From Chrysemys picta bellii (lineage: Eukaryota; Chordata; Testudines; Emydidae), in assembly GCF_011386835.1 (NCBI RefSeq), contig NC_088809.1, positions 20,861,567 through 20,925,566 on the forward strand: 64,000 nucleotides of DNA. The letters are read 5' to 3'. The position numbers were made by a program, and so were the translations under genes. Positions within the stretch are counted from its first letter, which is position 1; each line of letters opens with the position of its first letter. The notes beneath the pieces are model-generated. The model was not told the DNA's origin. It did no database searches and saw nothing but the letters and a program-made list of their open reading frames with translations. Below, one piece after another: positions 1-10,741 of this stretch.

Positions 1-554
1 CAATCTAAATCTAAGCTATGGGGAAGACTTTACCTGTGGTGGTTCTAAAAAGACCTAACCTCCTGGATAGATTTCTCATGGGAGATAACTTATTCAAATC
101 TAATCACCATTGCAGACTCATCCAGAAACCAAAGCAAACCTTTTCTGAGGTTCAAAACTAAAAATAAAATAAAAGAGAGTTGAGGGCCAGGAGGGAACAA
201 TAGGCTCATCGAATCTGAGCTCCGGTAGAACACAGACTGGAGAACACCCAGCTGCCACTCCTGGCCGAGCTAAACCACACCATTCTGAAAGACAGCCGGT
301 CTCAGTTTAAAGGCTCCAAGTGAGCAGGGTGGAGAAGCCTATAAAGTTGTTCTACTGGTTAATTAACCTCACTGTTAAAAATTTGCACCTTATTTCCAGT
401 CTCAGCTTGTCTAGCTTCAACTTCCAGCCATTGGATCTCATTCTGCCGTTGCTAGCAGGATTAAAGGGCCATGTGCTCTCCATAATCTGCTCTCCTTGTA
501 GGTACTTAGAGACCATGATGACTTGCTTCAATCTGCTAAGTTTTTCCACGCACA
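1..554. other. No gene recognised
   Basis: I see no exon, RNA gene or repeat family that I can name. Short open frames on both strands overlap one another and show no conserved motif. The stretch is plain AT-balanced non-coding DNA. Confidence 0.5.
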
Positions 555-685
555 GGCCCTGGTTCAGGAAAGCATCTGTCTTTAGCAAAGCGCTTAAGCA
601 CACGATCAAGTCCCATTGAAATCAAAGGGACTGAACCCTGGTTTAAAGTTAATCATGTGCTTAAATTCTTTGCTGAACCAGGGCC
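555..685. mobile_element. Palindromic MITE
   Basis: The two ends are inverted copies: GGCCCTGGTTCAG at 555-567 and CTGAACCAGGGCC at 673-685. Inside, a second inverted pair is built from GCTTAAGCAC and GTGCTTAA around 590 and 655. This is the architecture of a short non-autonomous DNA transposon. A half copy of the same design lies near 43251-43285. The superfamily is not established because no target duplication is clear. Confidence 0.55.
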
Positions 686-1089
686 ACTGAGAGCTACCAG
701 TTACTTTCTGCCTCCATGGTTTTTTATTTTTGATGAAGGGAAACAAAACAAGAAAGATCAAAAGTAAAGTCTCCAAGAGGAGAGCGTGGTGTGTGTGTGT
801 CCTTTGTAACATGCTGCATCAACTCAGCTTCACAAAATGGCAGCTGTTTGTAGCTGAGTGATGTTGTTTTGGGCCCTAGAAAGTGCAAGGTTAATCTTGT
901 CTGCTGGACTGCACACATTGGTTTGTTATTGTAGGGCCACTCTGAAAGTGGTATTTAAAGTAGGATTGTTTTTCTCATCCCGCCACAATTTTGTTTTTTT
1001 CCCCATTCTACATCAGGATGAAGCTGATTCCTTTGTACCTTATTTTCTGAAAAAACAGAGCAAGGGAGATACATACACCCCAGGCAGCC

Positions 1090-1345
1090 TGGGGATTAGG
1101 GCAATCATCTGAGATGTTGGAGACCTGGTCTGAGCCAGACAGAGGTTGAAGTGGGGTCCCAGGGGAGTGCCCTAACCACTGGGATATTGCCTATGTAGGG
1201 ATGAATCTACTTCAATCTGGCCTGTTGGAGCAATTCAATTTTCCATGTCCATTTAGTGGAACCAGGACTTGAACTGGGGTCATCTACAGCCCCGGAGAGT
1301 ACTTGAACCACCAGGATGTTGGCTACTCTGGGCAGAGGCTTGGGC
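1090..1345 (-). repeat. Dimeric tRNA-like SINE relic
   Basis: On the minus strand there are two successive tRNA-like units. One contains AGTGGTTAGGGCACT and the other a B-box-like AGTTCAAGTCCTGG (plus-strand position about 1261-1275). Such units are typical of old tRNA-derived SINEs. No terminal duplications are visible and the copy is diverged, so the family name is left open. Confidence 0.4.
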
Positions 1346-1382
1346 TTTCTCGCTCTGGTTTAGACCTGAAATTCCATCCTGG

Positions 1383-1520
1383 ACCTGGACCCATTTCCTG
1401 ACAAAAGGTTAGCCAAAACTGACCCATTCCCATGAAAAGTTTCAGTTTCGGGGATAGCACATTAGCATTTTCCATTGAAAAAAACCTTTCATCAGAGAAC
1501 TCCCAACCAGCTCTAATTCT
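1383..1520. mobile_element. AT-rich hAT-like MITE fragment
   Basis: This is AT-rich sequence dominated by short TTTTCA/TGAAAA blocks. It ends in AACCAGCTCTAAT, the inverse of the TAGAGCTGGTT terminus shared by many copies in this window (for example 2573, 6893 and 40868). It is probably a partial copy of that non-autonomous family. Confidence 0.35.
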
Positions 1521-2303
1521 AAGGAAGAGACTCTTTTAACTGTTCCTCCAAGTAATGAATCCTAAAATCAGGAGTCATTCTCTTTGCTCCACTCACGCCC
1601 TTTCTGGGGCAATAACAAGTTGTTGACTATAAAGCAGACACGTCTGGTATGTAAAGTCTAAGCAAGGATTGTCTGTTAAAATCCCAGTATCCCTTCTCAT
1701 TTGTATTCCTTCCCGGCATCAAACGCATCCCAGATACCCATTTGCCTTTCTTGTTGCTACATTATGCTGATGGGTTTAAAGGATTTCTCCACAATAGACC
1801 TTAAATCTTCATCCTGGTTGCTTGCTGAATGGCCGTACGGTTTAATGTATCTCCTCTCCCTGAGTTTATTGCTCCAGCATTTGGCCATATCGAGTTGCGT
1901 TTGGTGCTCTGGGCATTGTCAGGGGCGGGTGGGAATTATGGGAAGAAGTAAAGTGCAATTTGCAAAAAAAAAAAAAAAAAAAAAAATGTTCGTCAGAAAG
2001 AAATGTCCCCGTTTTGTCCTGGAAATCAGGTTGGATGAAAATGGTCTGACCTCCTCCGTTACTGATTCTGTCACCTAAAAGATCTCACTTTCCTGGAAGG
2101 TGAGTGGCAGCATTCCTTATTTCCAGAGCTGGTCAAGAGGTTTGTCCATGTTATCATGCAAATGATAGTCACTTCAATTGTAGCCGTGTTTTCTGTTTGC
2201 AAAGCCTTTAGGGGAACCTAATGCCTGCATAAGGAGTCATTCTTGTTCAGAACAACAATTTCCAACCTCAGTGTTCTGCCGTGGAAGGACGTTTCCTGGG
2301 GTC
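1521..2303. other. No gene recognised; A-run at 1965
   Basis: Non-coding sequence with no family I can name. A homopolymer of about 22 A residues starts near 1965 and could be a retroposon tail or a simple repeat. A 125-residue open frame running across it contains a polylysine stretch encoded by the A-run. That is an artefact of the homopolymer and not a gene. Confidence 0.5.
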
Positions 2304-2428
2304 TAGGGTGACCGGATGTCCCAATTTTATAAGGACGGTCCTGATATTTGGGGCTTTGTCTTATATAGACCCCTATTACCCCTCATCCCCCTGTCCCGAT
2401 TTTTCACACTTGCTGTCTGGTCACCCTG
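2304..2428. mobile_element. hAT-like MITE, TAGGGTGACC termini
   Basis: The element starts with TAGGGTGACC and ends with GGTCACCCTG, imperfect inverted termini. It contains the internal CCCGATTTTTCACAC block also present at 26445-26579. That second copy has a perfect 8-bp target duplication, which supports hAT membership. This copy is older: its right terminal base is changed and no target duplication can be read. Confidence 0.6.
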
Positions 2429-2572
2429 CTAGTGTAGGCAGAGGGGTTACCATATGCCCTGCACAAGGGGCAGGGCATAGCTGCAGTAAGTATTAAAGGA
2501 AGGCACCATTCCCTCCCCACTCCCTTTTGCTCCTGGGGCGAGTACTAAATAACTACTGGCCCCTGCTGGTAG

Positions 2573-2830
2573 TAGAGCTGGGCAAAAAAGTGTTGGTTAA
2601 TAGTAAATGTGCCGGATAATGCATTTTGGGGGCACCAAAATAGTTTTCAAATTCGGGCTGAATTCAGCAAATAGTTTCAGCCACCAAAGAACAGGAAAAA
2701 ATCCTTCGAAAAAACGGAAGTGGTTCACTTTGGCCATTTTAAAACGAAACGTTTGCATTGAACCATTTTTTTGGAGGGGAGCGGGGATGTTTGGATGTTT
2801 TGGTTCACCCCCAACCTGTAAAATCTGTGA
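2573..2830. mobile_element. AT-rich hAT-like MITE
   Basis: It begins with TAGAGCTGGGCAAAA and continues as AT-rich sequence with repeated self-complementary short blocks. It belongs by appearance to the TAGRGCTGG-ended family found throughout the window. The right end is not clear. No coding capacity is evident. Confidence 0.4.
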
Positions 2831-3319
2831 TTTGCTCAGCGCTCATTGGTAGCAAAGGGCTGTCTCCTCCATGCCATCTCCTGTGCTGGCTGGTGTGTTT
2901 TGGGGCAGTGGGTGTGCAGTGTCTGTTTGTCCACACTCTAAGTAGGCCACGAAGGCGCGTACGCCAATGTCTTACAGCCCCTTACGCCCAGCACAGCTCT
3001 TCTGTCCCAGCTGCGATCTAGCCCACAGTATGTGAGCTCCAGTTCCAGTGACTGAACCCTCTTAGCCCACATTTTACAAGGATAGGCATGATTCCCCAGG
3101 TTGGCCCGGATTCCTCTTTGGGGTGGTGATGGGGTCTGTCATCCTGCCAGTTCCCCAGCTATGGGGTGGGAAGGGGCATGCCTGTAGCATTGAGCTCTTG
3201 GGAGGATTCTGAGCTGCTGCACAGATCATAGGCAGCCATGGGGAAGCTGCCATAAGCTACAGCAGCCTTTGGGCTGCTCTATTTTACTCTTGGGTTGTTT
3301 TGGTTTGGACTCTGGAAGG

Positions 3320-3690
3320 TGTAAAGGCAGGGCTATCCAGAGGATTCAGGGGTCTTTGGCGGCGGGGGTCCTTCTGCTCCGGGTCTTCGGGGCACCTCGG
3401 CGGCGGGTCCCGGAGCGAGTGAAAGACCCGCCGCCGAATTGCCGCTGAAGACCCGGAGGCAAGGAGCCATTGTCGTTGAAGACCCGGAGCGGAAGAAGCT
3501 CCAGGTCTTCGGCAGCGGGTCCGTCACTCCCTCCGGGTGTGTTTGGTGGCACTGAAGGACCTGCCGCTGAAGACCCACCAAAACCTCTCATGGGGGCCCC
3601 TGAAAAGTCTCATGGGGGGCCCCTGTGGGGCCCGGGGCCTGGGGCAAATTGCCTCACTTCCCCCCCCACCCAGGGGCAGCCCTGTGTAAA
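3320..3690. repeat. GC-rich interspersed repeat with quasi-tandem GGCGGCGGGTC units
   Basis: The stretch is built from variants of GAAGACCCGGAG and GGCGGCGGGTC in both orientations. It is bounded by CAGGGCT-like sequence near 3330 and GGCAGCCCTG near 3680. The inverted ends suggest a non-autonomous DNA transposon, comparable to the GC-rich element at 27284-27697. The overlapping open frames on both strands are a by-product of few AT-rich stop codons. Confidence 0.45.
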
Positions 3691-4847
3691 GGTGGTATAA
3701 AATTACCCTTTGCCCCACTCTCCCTGGGCTATGTTTTTTAAGCTGCATGTCCGGGGGCGAAATATAGAATTTAACTCACGGCCTTGTTTTTCCTCCCTGA
3801 TTGGATGACGATAACAAAGTGGCTCCTCCCATTCTTCTCTCTCCAGAACAAGTCCGGCTTAGCCTGGTCTCGCTTCCTATGAAGCAAGTAGCACTAGTCT
3901 TAAGTAGCCACAAAACTAATTAGAACCCGCCAACACTTTGCAAGCTCAGGGCCTGTAGCTGGGATTGTATCTTGACTCCAATACTGGGAGTGAGTGGGAA
4001 TATGGCTATATCCTATATATGCCAATAACAACATGTTCTGGTACAGCGGTCCAATTTATCCATCAACTAGAAAGGAACAAAACCACCCCTCGTTATTAAT
4101 GTGAAGCAATATTGCATTTGAACTCTCCTATTTCAAGTAGAACATTTCGTGAAAACAGAAGAGAACATTCTTAATACTGTAACGATAAGCAGCAAATTCC
4201 ATTCGTGGCAGCCAATCTCTGTGCATATGTTTACAACAGGTTTCAGCCACGGAGGATATTTTCTCTTTTCCTTTTTCTTCTTCTTTCTTTCTTTAATTAT
4301 AAAATGGATCCCACTTGTTGCCAAATCCAGACAGTTGCAATGCATCCTGGAATCCTCGTCAGTCCAACCATCTTTCCGAGGAAGAGCACATGGGGGAGCT
4401 CTGATTTACAAACGAGGCAAAACCCACAATTTGCCAGTTTCTGGAAACAGTGTAAAACAATTAACATGCCTGAAAAATAGACCCTGTCTCTCACTGGAAA
4501 GATCAAGGTGCCCCAATCAGTTGCTTTCATTGGTCACAGAGCAGGATCTGTGCACTGAACAAAATTAATCGAACTGGCTGGACATTTTCCGCTTTTAGTA
4601 AATTTATACTAAAAGGAATAGGTTAAAAAAGGGTTTAAAAGGTCAAAAGCTAAATGAACTGTTTGAAATGTATCAAAATGAAGCATTGTCATTGGGCCAA
4701 TCCTAATGTTTTATTTATTTATTTTTGGATTATCAGAGCGCAAACATTTTCAAGATCTTGACTTTTCGCCCTGATTTAGGATGGGAACATTTCTCAACAA
4801 TTCTCATGGGATGGGAAAACCGTTCCCCACCCAACATGAAAAATTAC
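3691..4847. other. No gene recognised
   Basis: Apart from a pyrimidine-rich run near 4260-4295 and TTTA-rich sequence near 4710, this is ordinary non-coding DNA. A 139-residue open frame at 4149-4568 crosses the pyrimidine-rich run. It has no motif I recognise and I do not call it a gene. Confidence 0.45.
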
Positions 4848-5332
4848 CGTATATACTCGTTCATAAGCTGAATATTTTTGGTAAAAAAGTGATGAATCAA
4901 AGAGCAGGGGTTGGTTTATAAATGGGTCTACACCAAAATTTGATGATTTTAAACTCTATGGAATCATTGAATTGAGTATCTAATACACTGTCGTTTTGTT
5001 TACCTGGAGCGTCTGCAGGTGTGGAGCCCCTCGGCTCGCCGTTCCCAGCCAATGGGAGCTGCAGGAAGTGGCACCACTTCCCGCAGCTCCCATTGGCTGG
5101 GAACGGCAAACCATGGACACTGGGAGCTGAGTGGCTCCGTGCCTGTGAACACTCCAGGTAAACAAAACATCCAGGCCCGCTAGTGGCTTACCCTAACGGG
5201 CCAGGAGCCAAAGTTTGCCAACCCTGAAATATAGGGTCGACTTATGAAAGGGTCATAAAGTTTTTGCTATTTTTACCTAACCATCTTGGGGGGTTGGCTT
5301 ATAAATTACCGGGCTAATGAACGAGTATATAT
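4848..5332. mobile_element. TA-type DNA transposon (Mariner/Tigger-like), with internal GC-rich insert
   Basis: The left end reads ACCGTATATACTCGTTCAT and the right end is its near inverse, AATGAACGAGTATATATG. Subterminal blocks (GGGGTTGGTTTATAAAT on the left, GGTTGGCTTATAAATTACC on the right) are also related. The AT-rich body is interrupted at about 4993-5168 by a GC-rich palindromic segment. I infer a Tc1/mariner or pogo-type non-autonomous element from the ends; no transposase is present. Confidence 0.5.
4993..5168. repeat. Nested palindromic segment with 33-nt hairpin
   Basis: The inner hairpin pairs 5039-5071 with 5074-5106, 32 of 33 bases, around a 2-nt centre. An outer inverted pair (4993-5011 with 5150-5168, 18 of 19) encloses it. 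The inner arms carry CCAAT in one orientation and ATTGG in the other. Similar GC-rich AGCTCCCATTGGC blocks occur inside the elements at about 16920 and 49312, so this is probably a mobile module. Confidence 0.6.
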
Positions 5333-6185
5333 GATAAGCCCCAGTGCAAGCAGGGAAAACTCTCCTGCATTTGCTCCGCTGCATTTTGGAAATGACATTG
5401 CACCCAGCTCTGGTGAGACTTTTTGCACTGTGAGATCACAGCATTGGCAGAACACAGGTAATGCACTAATCGTGTCTCACTAAATTCCACGTGCAGAGCG
5501 ATGATTGATACAGCATAATAAGGAGCAGACTGAACCAGCAACGTGAAGGAAAAAGGAGTAAGAATTCTCTTTTAGAAAAAGCTGAATAAGGAGGTAGGAG
5601 ATGTCATGTCTCTGCTCAGCTCTGGCCAGCCTTTCCAGACCATCTTTCAGCACCTAAATAAGTGGCTTGATTTACAATAGTGCATTGCCAACCGAACTCA
5701 CTGGAGTCACTCAGGTGATTGGATAATAGGGATGCCAGATTGGGTCATAAATATAAACAGATGGGGATTAATAGTCATAGATAAGTTTAGTGGAGGATGT
5801 TCAGACTATTGAACTCTTAGGTTTCTTTAAGTGCAGCAAATTTATAATCTATGGACCAAGACTCATTCTCTGATGATGCAAGCGTCACAGCAGGTCATGA
5901 GATTTTACCACTATCAGGAGTAAGATCTTAGCTGGCTCCCGCAACAGCTGTTCGTGCCTGTGAGAGAATTGTGGCTGTCCCCATGACAAATCAAACCCCA
6001 GGAGCAGAACTGATCGAAAAAGGCCAATTATTCTTTCACTGAAAGTGTAGGGAGAAGATGGAAAAAAACCAACCAAGTTTTTCAAAGAAAAAGCAAAAAA
6101 TGTTTCATTTTTTGAAAACGTTTTTCACTAAAAATGATTGGATTTTGGTAATAGTCTTCCATTTTCTAAAATTAGCAGCCAGACC
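5333..6185. other. No gene recognised
   Basis: I see no coding exon and no clear repeat boundary. The final 100 bases become AT-rich and grade into the next element. Confidence 0.45.
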
Positions 6186-6350
6186 TTATTGCTGATAACG
6201 GAAACTTTTTACTGAATTTGTTTTTGGTTTTTCATTGGGGAATAAAAAAAGGAAAATTTGGCCCAGAATGAAAGTTTTCCTCCCAAAATGCGGTTTGGGT
6301 CAAAACGCCATTTGTCACCGGAAAAAGGTTTCAGTGACAAAAGTTTAGCC
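6186..6350. mobile_element. AT-rich MITE-like segment
   Basis: It has the TTTTCATT/AATGAAAG block composition of the AT-rich hAT-like MITE family seen elsewhere in the window. The termini are unclear, so this is a low-confidence fragment. Confidence 0.3.
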
Positions 6351-6892
6351 AGTTGCACCCAAGAGGCAAATTGCTGCTGAGGGAGGAGGATCTTAGGAGA
6401 TGCTCCCACAAGGTGTGTGTTCATGGGAGAAGCATGATGCTGTTTAGATCGGATGGGCAGTGAAATGAGGAGAGCAGAGAAAGCAGGAGTAAAGGAACAA
6501 AGGAGACAATTTTGGATCCAGGTCCTCTGCCAATGCAAATTGAAGTCAATGGAACTATCTCGACCTGGTGTAACACCAGTTGAGTTCATTTCTTCTTAAA
6601 GATGTTGTGCTATGTTGATCAATAGAGGAGATGGTCGGGAGAGGTTCTTTGTCTCAAGGAGTGGATCATGGGATGAAAAAGTGTGAGAAGTCCCGACTTA
6701 TCACTGTCCTTTTCAGCTGTTTTTGCGGGTGGGGAAATAACTTGAAAAGTCCATGGGATCTGCAGGTGCTCGTTCCCTGTAAAACTCATACCCGTACAAT
6801 TCATGGCAATAAAATGTATAGTTCCTTCCCATAGCAGCCATTTCAGCAAAATACATGTGCTATGGTCATGTCACTTGCAGAATATTAATAAT
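6351..6892. other. No gene recognised
   Basis: Non-coding DNA. A short imperfect palindrome around 6520-6590 (CAATGCAAATTGAAGTCAAT block) resembles small MITEs of reptile genomes. I cannot assign it. Confidence 0.4.
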
Positions 6893-7163
6893 ACAGCTGG
6901 TTGGAAAATGGGACACCTTTTTTGCAAAGATTTTCACAAAACTGTTGTCTCTGTTTTCATTGCATTCTAAATTTTCAGAAGAAATTGTTATTGAAATCTC
7001 TAAATTTGGAATTTTTTCACCAGCTCCATAGCAGGTCCAAAAACAGGATGAATGTTTTGGTGAAAATGTTATCCTTGTTTTTTGCTTCTTTGTTGCCAAA
7101 TTTGAAATGTCAATGACAGATGTAGCTGAAATTGTGAATTTCAAAATGTTTCAGCTAGCCCTA
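6893..7163. mobile_element. AT-rich hAT-like MITE
   Basis: It starts with CAGCTGGTTGGAAAATG and ends with CATTTTGAAATT-like blocks followed by CAGCTAGCCCTAG. The ends are diverged inverted copies of the window's TAGAGCTGGTT family. A TATC microsatellite directly abuts the right end. Confidence 0.45.
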
Positions 7164-7164
7164 G

Positions 7165-7232
<68 letters not shown>

Positions 7233-7274
7233 CCCATACACCCCCTCTATCTATCTATCTATCTATCTATCTAT
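7164..7274 (+). repeat. TATC tetranucleotide microsatellite
   Basis: About 17 TATC repeats, then an interruption (CCCCATACACCCCC), then about seven more. The length and near purity of the first block suggest it is polymorphic between individuals. An open frame of repeated Ser-Ile-Tyr-Leu is simply the translated microsatellite. Confidence 0.97.
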
Positions 7275-7678
7275 GGCATGCAGAAGTAAAGGAGTAATGA
7301 CATTACACTAGTGGGAAAGAAATACATATTATCAAGATAAGTAGGTGCATAAGATTGGTATCCTGCAGGTAGCAGAACAGTATGGGAAGCACATGCATTG
7401 CATAAACTACGGTACAACTACTGCCAAGTTAATTTCTGTATCCATTGTAACAGCAATGGAACTAATATGAGGTTTTGTGGAAGTACTGGAATCAAAACAT
7501 ATAGCTGCAGAGTAATTATAGTGGAGCTACTGATCCCTTATAATGTTTGCAAAGTGAAATTAATTTTGCAATTCTTTTCAAACACAGAAATATAGTGGGA
7601 GAGTCTTGTAAAATGCCAGACTCCACTGGCTTCACCCATTCCTAATCATCCCACTCTTCGACTTCGTCATTATATCTA
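7275..7678. other. No gene recognised
   Basis: AT-rich non-coding sequence with no recognisable family or motif. Confidence 0.5.
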
Positions 7679-7850
7679 AGGGCTTAGCTACATGGTGCGG
7701 CAAGGAGCACCGCGGGGGGCTGAATTCTAATGTGCACCGACATGTTGCGTATTAACTGGCCCGTGTAGGCCCTGCTGACGCGATTTCAAAGTTCCCTGGT
7801 GAGCGTTAATGAAGTGCCGTGTTCACTGACTCGCAGTGTAGACCAGCCCT
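7679..7850. mobile_element. PIF/Harbinger-type MITE
   Basis: The ends are AAGGGCTTAGCTACA and GTGTAGACCAGCCCT, imperfect inverted copies. They match the AGGGCTTGTCTACA/TAGACAAGCCC termini of the element at 35198-35399. The terminal design resembles the Harbinger-like elements at 13697 and 15832. There is no coding capacity. Confidence 0.55.
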
Positions 7851-9368
7851 GAGCGTATCATCTCAGGCAGACACAAAAGACAGCCAGTCCATCGGGGAGG
7901 GCGCAGTTCTGACCCCACTGACCAGACAAGAGACCATTTCAACCACAGACCCTAGAGGATAGCGGCCAGATCCTCAGCTGGTAGAAATTTGTGCAGCTTC
8001 CTTAAAATCAATGGACCCACACTAATTTACATCAGCTGACAGTACCCGCAGAGGCGTGTCCTAAGTGTCATCTCCCAACTGGGAACCAAAATAAGGCGTA
8101 TATTTTCAGAAGAGCCTTGGTTACAGGGCTCTGAGCCAGTCTGGTCCCAGTTGTGGGTTCTAAGCCCTTCTGAAAATTCTGCGGCTGTACCATGTGGCCA
8201 AGGGCTGACCAGACACTGGGTGCCTACGTGACTTAGCAGCTTAAATCCCACTGAAATCCAAGGGCTTCTTCTTAGCTCCTAGATGCCTTAAGTGCTTTTG
8301 GACATTTTACCCAATCTCACTCGGCTTGCAAAGCAGACTGCAGCAACAACCCGCACCGGTGGAAGCTGGGATCTGGTGTGACAGCTGCCAACACCAGGAA
8401 TTTGGCCTCCCCAGCCAAAAACATGATTCTCTGCAGCTTGAGCTAAAGAGTCAACTTTTGCAAAGGGCAGCTGCGTTGGGTTGGACCCAGCAGGGGCCAT
8501 GTGATGTGACACGCACCGACCGGTGGGTGACACTGGCATAGCGTCTTCTGGGCACAGCTTTGCAGGCATGAGGGCCCGAGTTACGGGCATTGGCGAAGAA
8601 GGTGTTTTTCTCTCCGCCCATTGCTCCTGCCTTTTCGTTTGTCCAGTCAAGCTGGGATTCACTTCCTTATCCTTACATGCACCCTCCTAACACCTGTGGT
8701 CTTAAATTCATATAGTATTGATTAGAGGGATTGCCGGTCATTCACGTCTACAGTCCCTGTCCATTTCTCCAGCACAGCTCGGCTCGGCAAAGTTTCGCTG
8801 CTTGCAGGGAATAAGCCCTGTCTGGTTGCTATGGCTACCAGGAGCTTTATTACTTAGAGGCAGAAGGAAAACACAGACTCCAGACTGAAAGCCATTTCGG
8901 GAAAACTTCTCCTGCCTCTGAAAGTCTGTAGGCTGAGCCCATGTTTTCAGTCTGAATTCTCCTTGGACCCAGCCCTCTGCCTGGTCTCTCAGTCAGAGGG
9001 CAAGTTACTTATTAATTGACTTTCCTGTGCCAATCATCACCATAGTTCTTGAGCATCTCCCAGGCCCCTTCACACCCTCCTGGCCACGCTATTAGATCGC
9101 TGGGGGGCTGAGACGCAGAGACATTAAGGCTGGGATGTTCAAAGGAGCCTCTGGGAGTTAGGCACCCAAGCTCCATTGTGTAGTCACAAGGAAAGTCAGT
9201 GGGAGGCTGGGAACAGAATCAAATTTTAATGACTAGACCATCTTCCCAAAGTATGAGGGATCGCAGGCCTCGAACCCGGGAGTCCCCAGCAGTGCTCAGA
9301 GAGTGGCCACCACACGGCAGCTCACCTGATTCCCCAGAGGAGGGGCTAGTGAAGCTCTAGCTCACAGA
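7851..9368. other. No gene recognised; minor palindromic MITE traces
   Basis: The CAGATCCTCAGCTGGT block at about 7968-8040 and the GGGAGTTAGGCACC block near 9155 are halves of short palindromic repeats that recur in the window (48010 and 60632 for the first). No exon with convincing splice signals and conserved coding content was found. A 124-residue minus-strand open frame at 8288-8662 has no recognised domain. Confidence 0.4.
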
Positions 9369-9720
9369 GAGCCCCGCCCATAAAGCTACTGATTGGAGGA
9401 GACGTCCAGTCCCACCGATTGGCTGGGACACACTACTTAAGCCAGAAAGAGGCACAGAAAGTTGTCTGAGCCAGTAAGTGTAACCTTGGCTGGCAGCTAC
9501 TGTGGACCCTGACTACTTGCCTGACACCTTGTTCCTAACTCCCAGCGTATTCCTGGTTCCTGCCCTCCTCATCCCAGACCTGCCTCTGCTCCTGGTTCCT
9601 GCTTTCCTGCCCCACTCCAGATCCCTGCTCCTACACTGACTCCTGGCTCTGATTCCAGACTCCCGACTCTAGCCCTTATGTCTGACTGTCCATGCCCCGG
9701 TCCCTACACAAAGGGAGAGT
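9369..9720 (+). repeat. LTR-like tract rich in CTGACTCC/CCTGGTTCC units
   Basis: A possible promoter-like block with two CCGATTGG/CTGATTGG inverted CCAAT boxes (about 9390 and 9415) and CTACTTAAGCC is followed by about 250 bases of CT-rich quasi-repeats (CTCCTGGTTCCTGC, GACTCC). Several reptile LTRs have this design. A second tract of the reverse type is at 30660-31010. No TG...CA boundary or target duplication could be fixed, so the LTR call is tentative. Confidence 0.3.
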
Positions 9721-10140
9721 GAGGGCATAGTTTCCTTATAATCACCCTGTTATAGGGTGAGTGAGATCTCCATTGATTTCAGCTGGGGTTGGGAATACTT
9801 GGCATCTAAAAATCTGACCCGACGGGTATCAAGTTGGGCACACAAAATCACTGGCCCCTTTGGAAACGGTTAGCCCTAGTACTTGCCATAAGATAATTGA
9901 TTCTCTTTCTCTGACCAACTGCCCTCAAGGCTAAAGAGGAAAGCAAGAATCTTCATAATGCACTGGATAAACTGTGCAATTCTGAACACGGAAACATTTC
10001 CCCCTGACCAAAGCCGGAATCGACTTGTGCCATGAAGCATGAGATTTCTTTACCTTTATCATTATGGTGTCAGTGGGTGGAACAAGATGTGGGCGGAGGG
10101 AAAGGCTAAAACACAGCTCCCTCGGCTATTTGTTTCCAGG

Positions 10141-10301
10141 CTTCTATTCCTGGCTCTGTCATGGCTGCGTGGCCTTGAGCAAGTCTTGTCGCAGCTTTGG
10201 GCCTCAGTTTCCTCATCTGTAAAATAGGGATAATGACACTGACCTCCTTTGTAAAACGCTTTGAGCTCTACTGAGAAAAGCACTCGTTAAGAGCTATCGG
10301 G
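10141..10301 (+). repeat. MIR/CORE-type SINE relic
   Basis: The stretch follows the MIR consensus in order: CTGGCTCTGTCATGG, GTGGCCTTGAGCAAGTC, CCTCAGTTTCCTCATCTG, TAAAATAGGGATAATG, then AAACGCTTTGAG. This ancient family is shared across amniotes. The copy is diverged and lacks readable terminal duplications. Confidence 0.75.
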
Positions 10302-10741
10302 GCACCTGAAAATTGTGAAAGAAAAACTCCACACACCACAGGAGTAACGTTTTGATCAGCAGCCAAGTTCTGGAAATGGCTCAAGCACAGAATGAATAAC
10401 TAAATCAATAGAAATGTGTGAGATGGCCTTGCTGTTTTGAGATAACTGTGGCTTGTCCCTCTGCTTTGCAAACTCTGTAGTGCAGATTTATTAGTTTTAA
10501 TTAACCGGGGGAAGCATAAAAAAAAATAAAGCTGGGAATAAATCCAAATTCAAACTCATGGAAACTGTACTCCTTCCTCAAGATGGAGAGAGAAAGGAGG
10601 GAAATGACCAGAATAATAATTAGAGAGATTTGGGTGCCAAGAAAACCATTTTTCCTCCCAGCCTGCACATCTGCTTTTAACATCCAAAGGGATTTATACT
10701 AGCTGGTCAGGGAGCCCTGCTGAGTTGTAATTATTTTGCAT
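10302..10741. other. No gene recognised
   Basis: Non-coding sequence without a named repeat. A run of A residues near 10520 is the only low-complexity feature. Confidence 0.5.

Noticed and set aside
7107..7289. Repetitive Ser-Ile-Tyr-Leu protein
   Set aside because: Translated TATC microsatellite.
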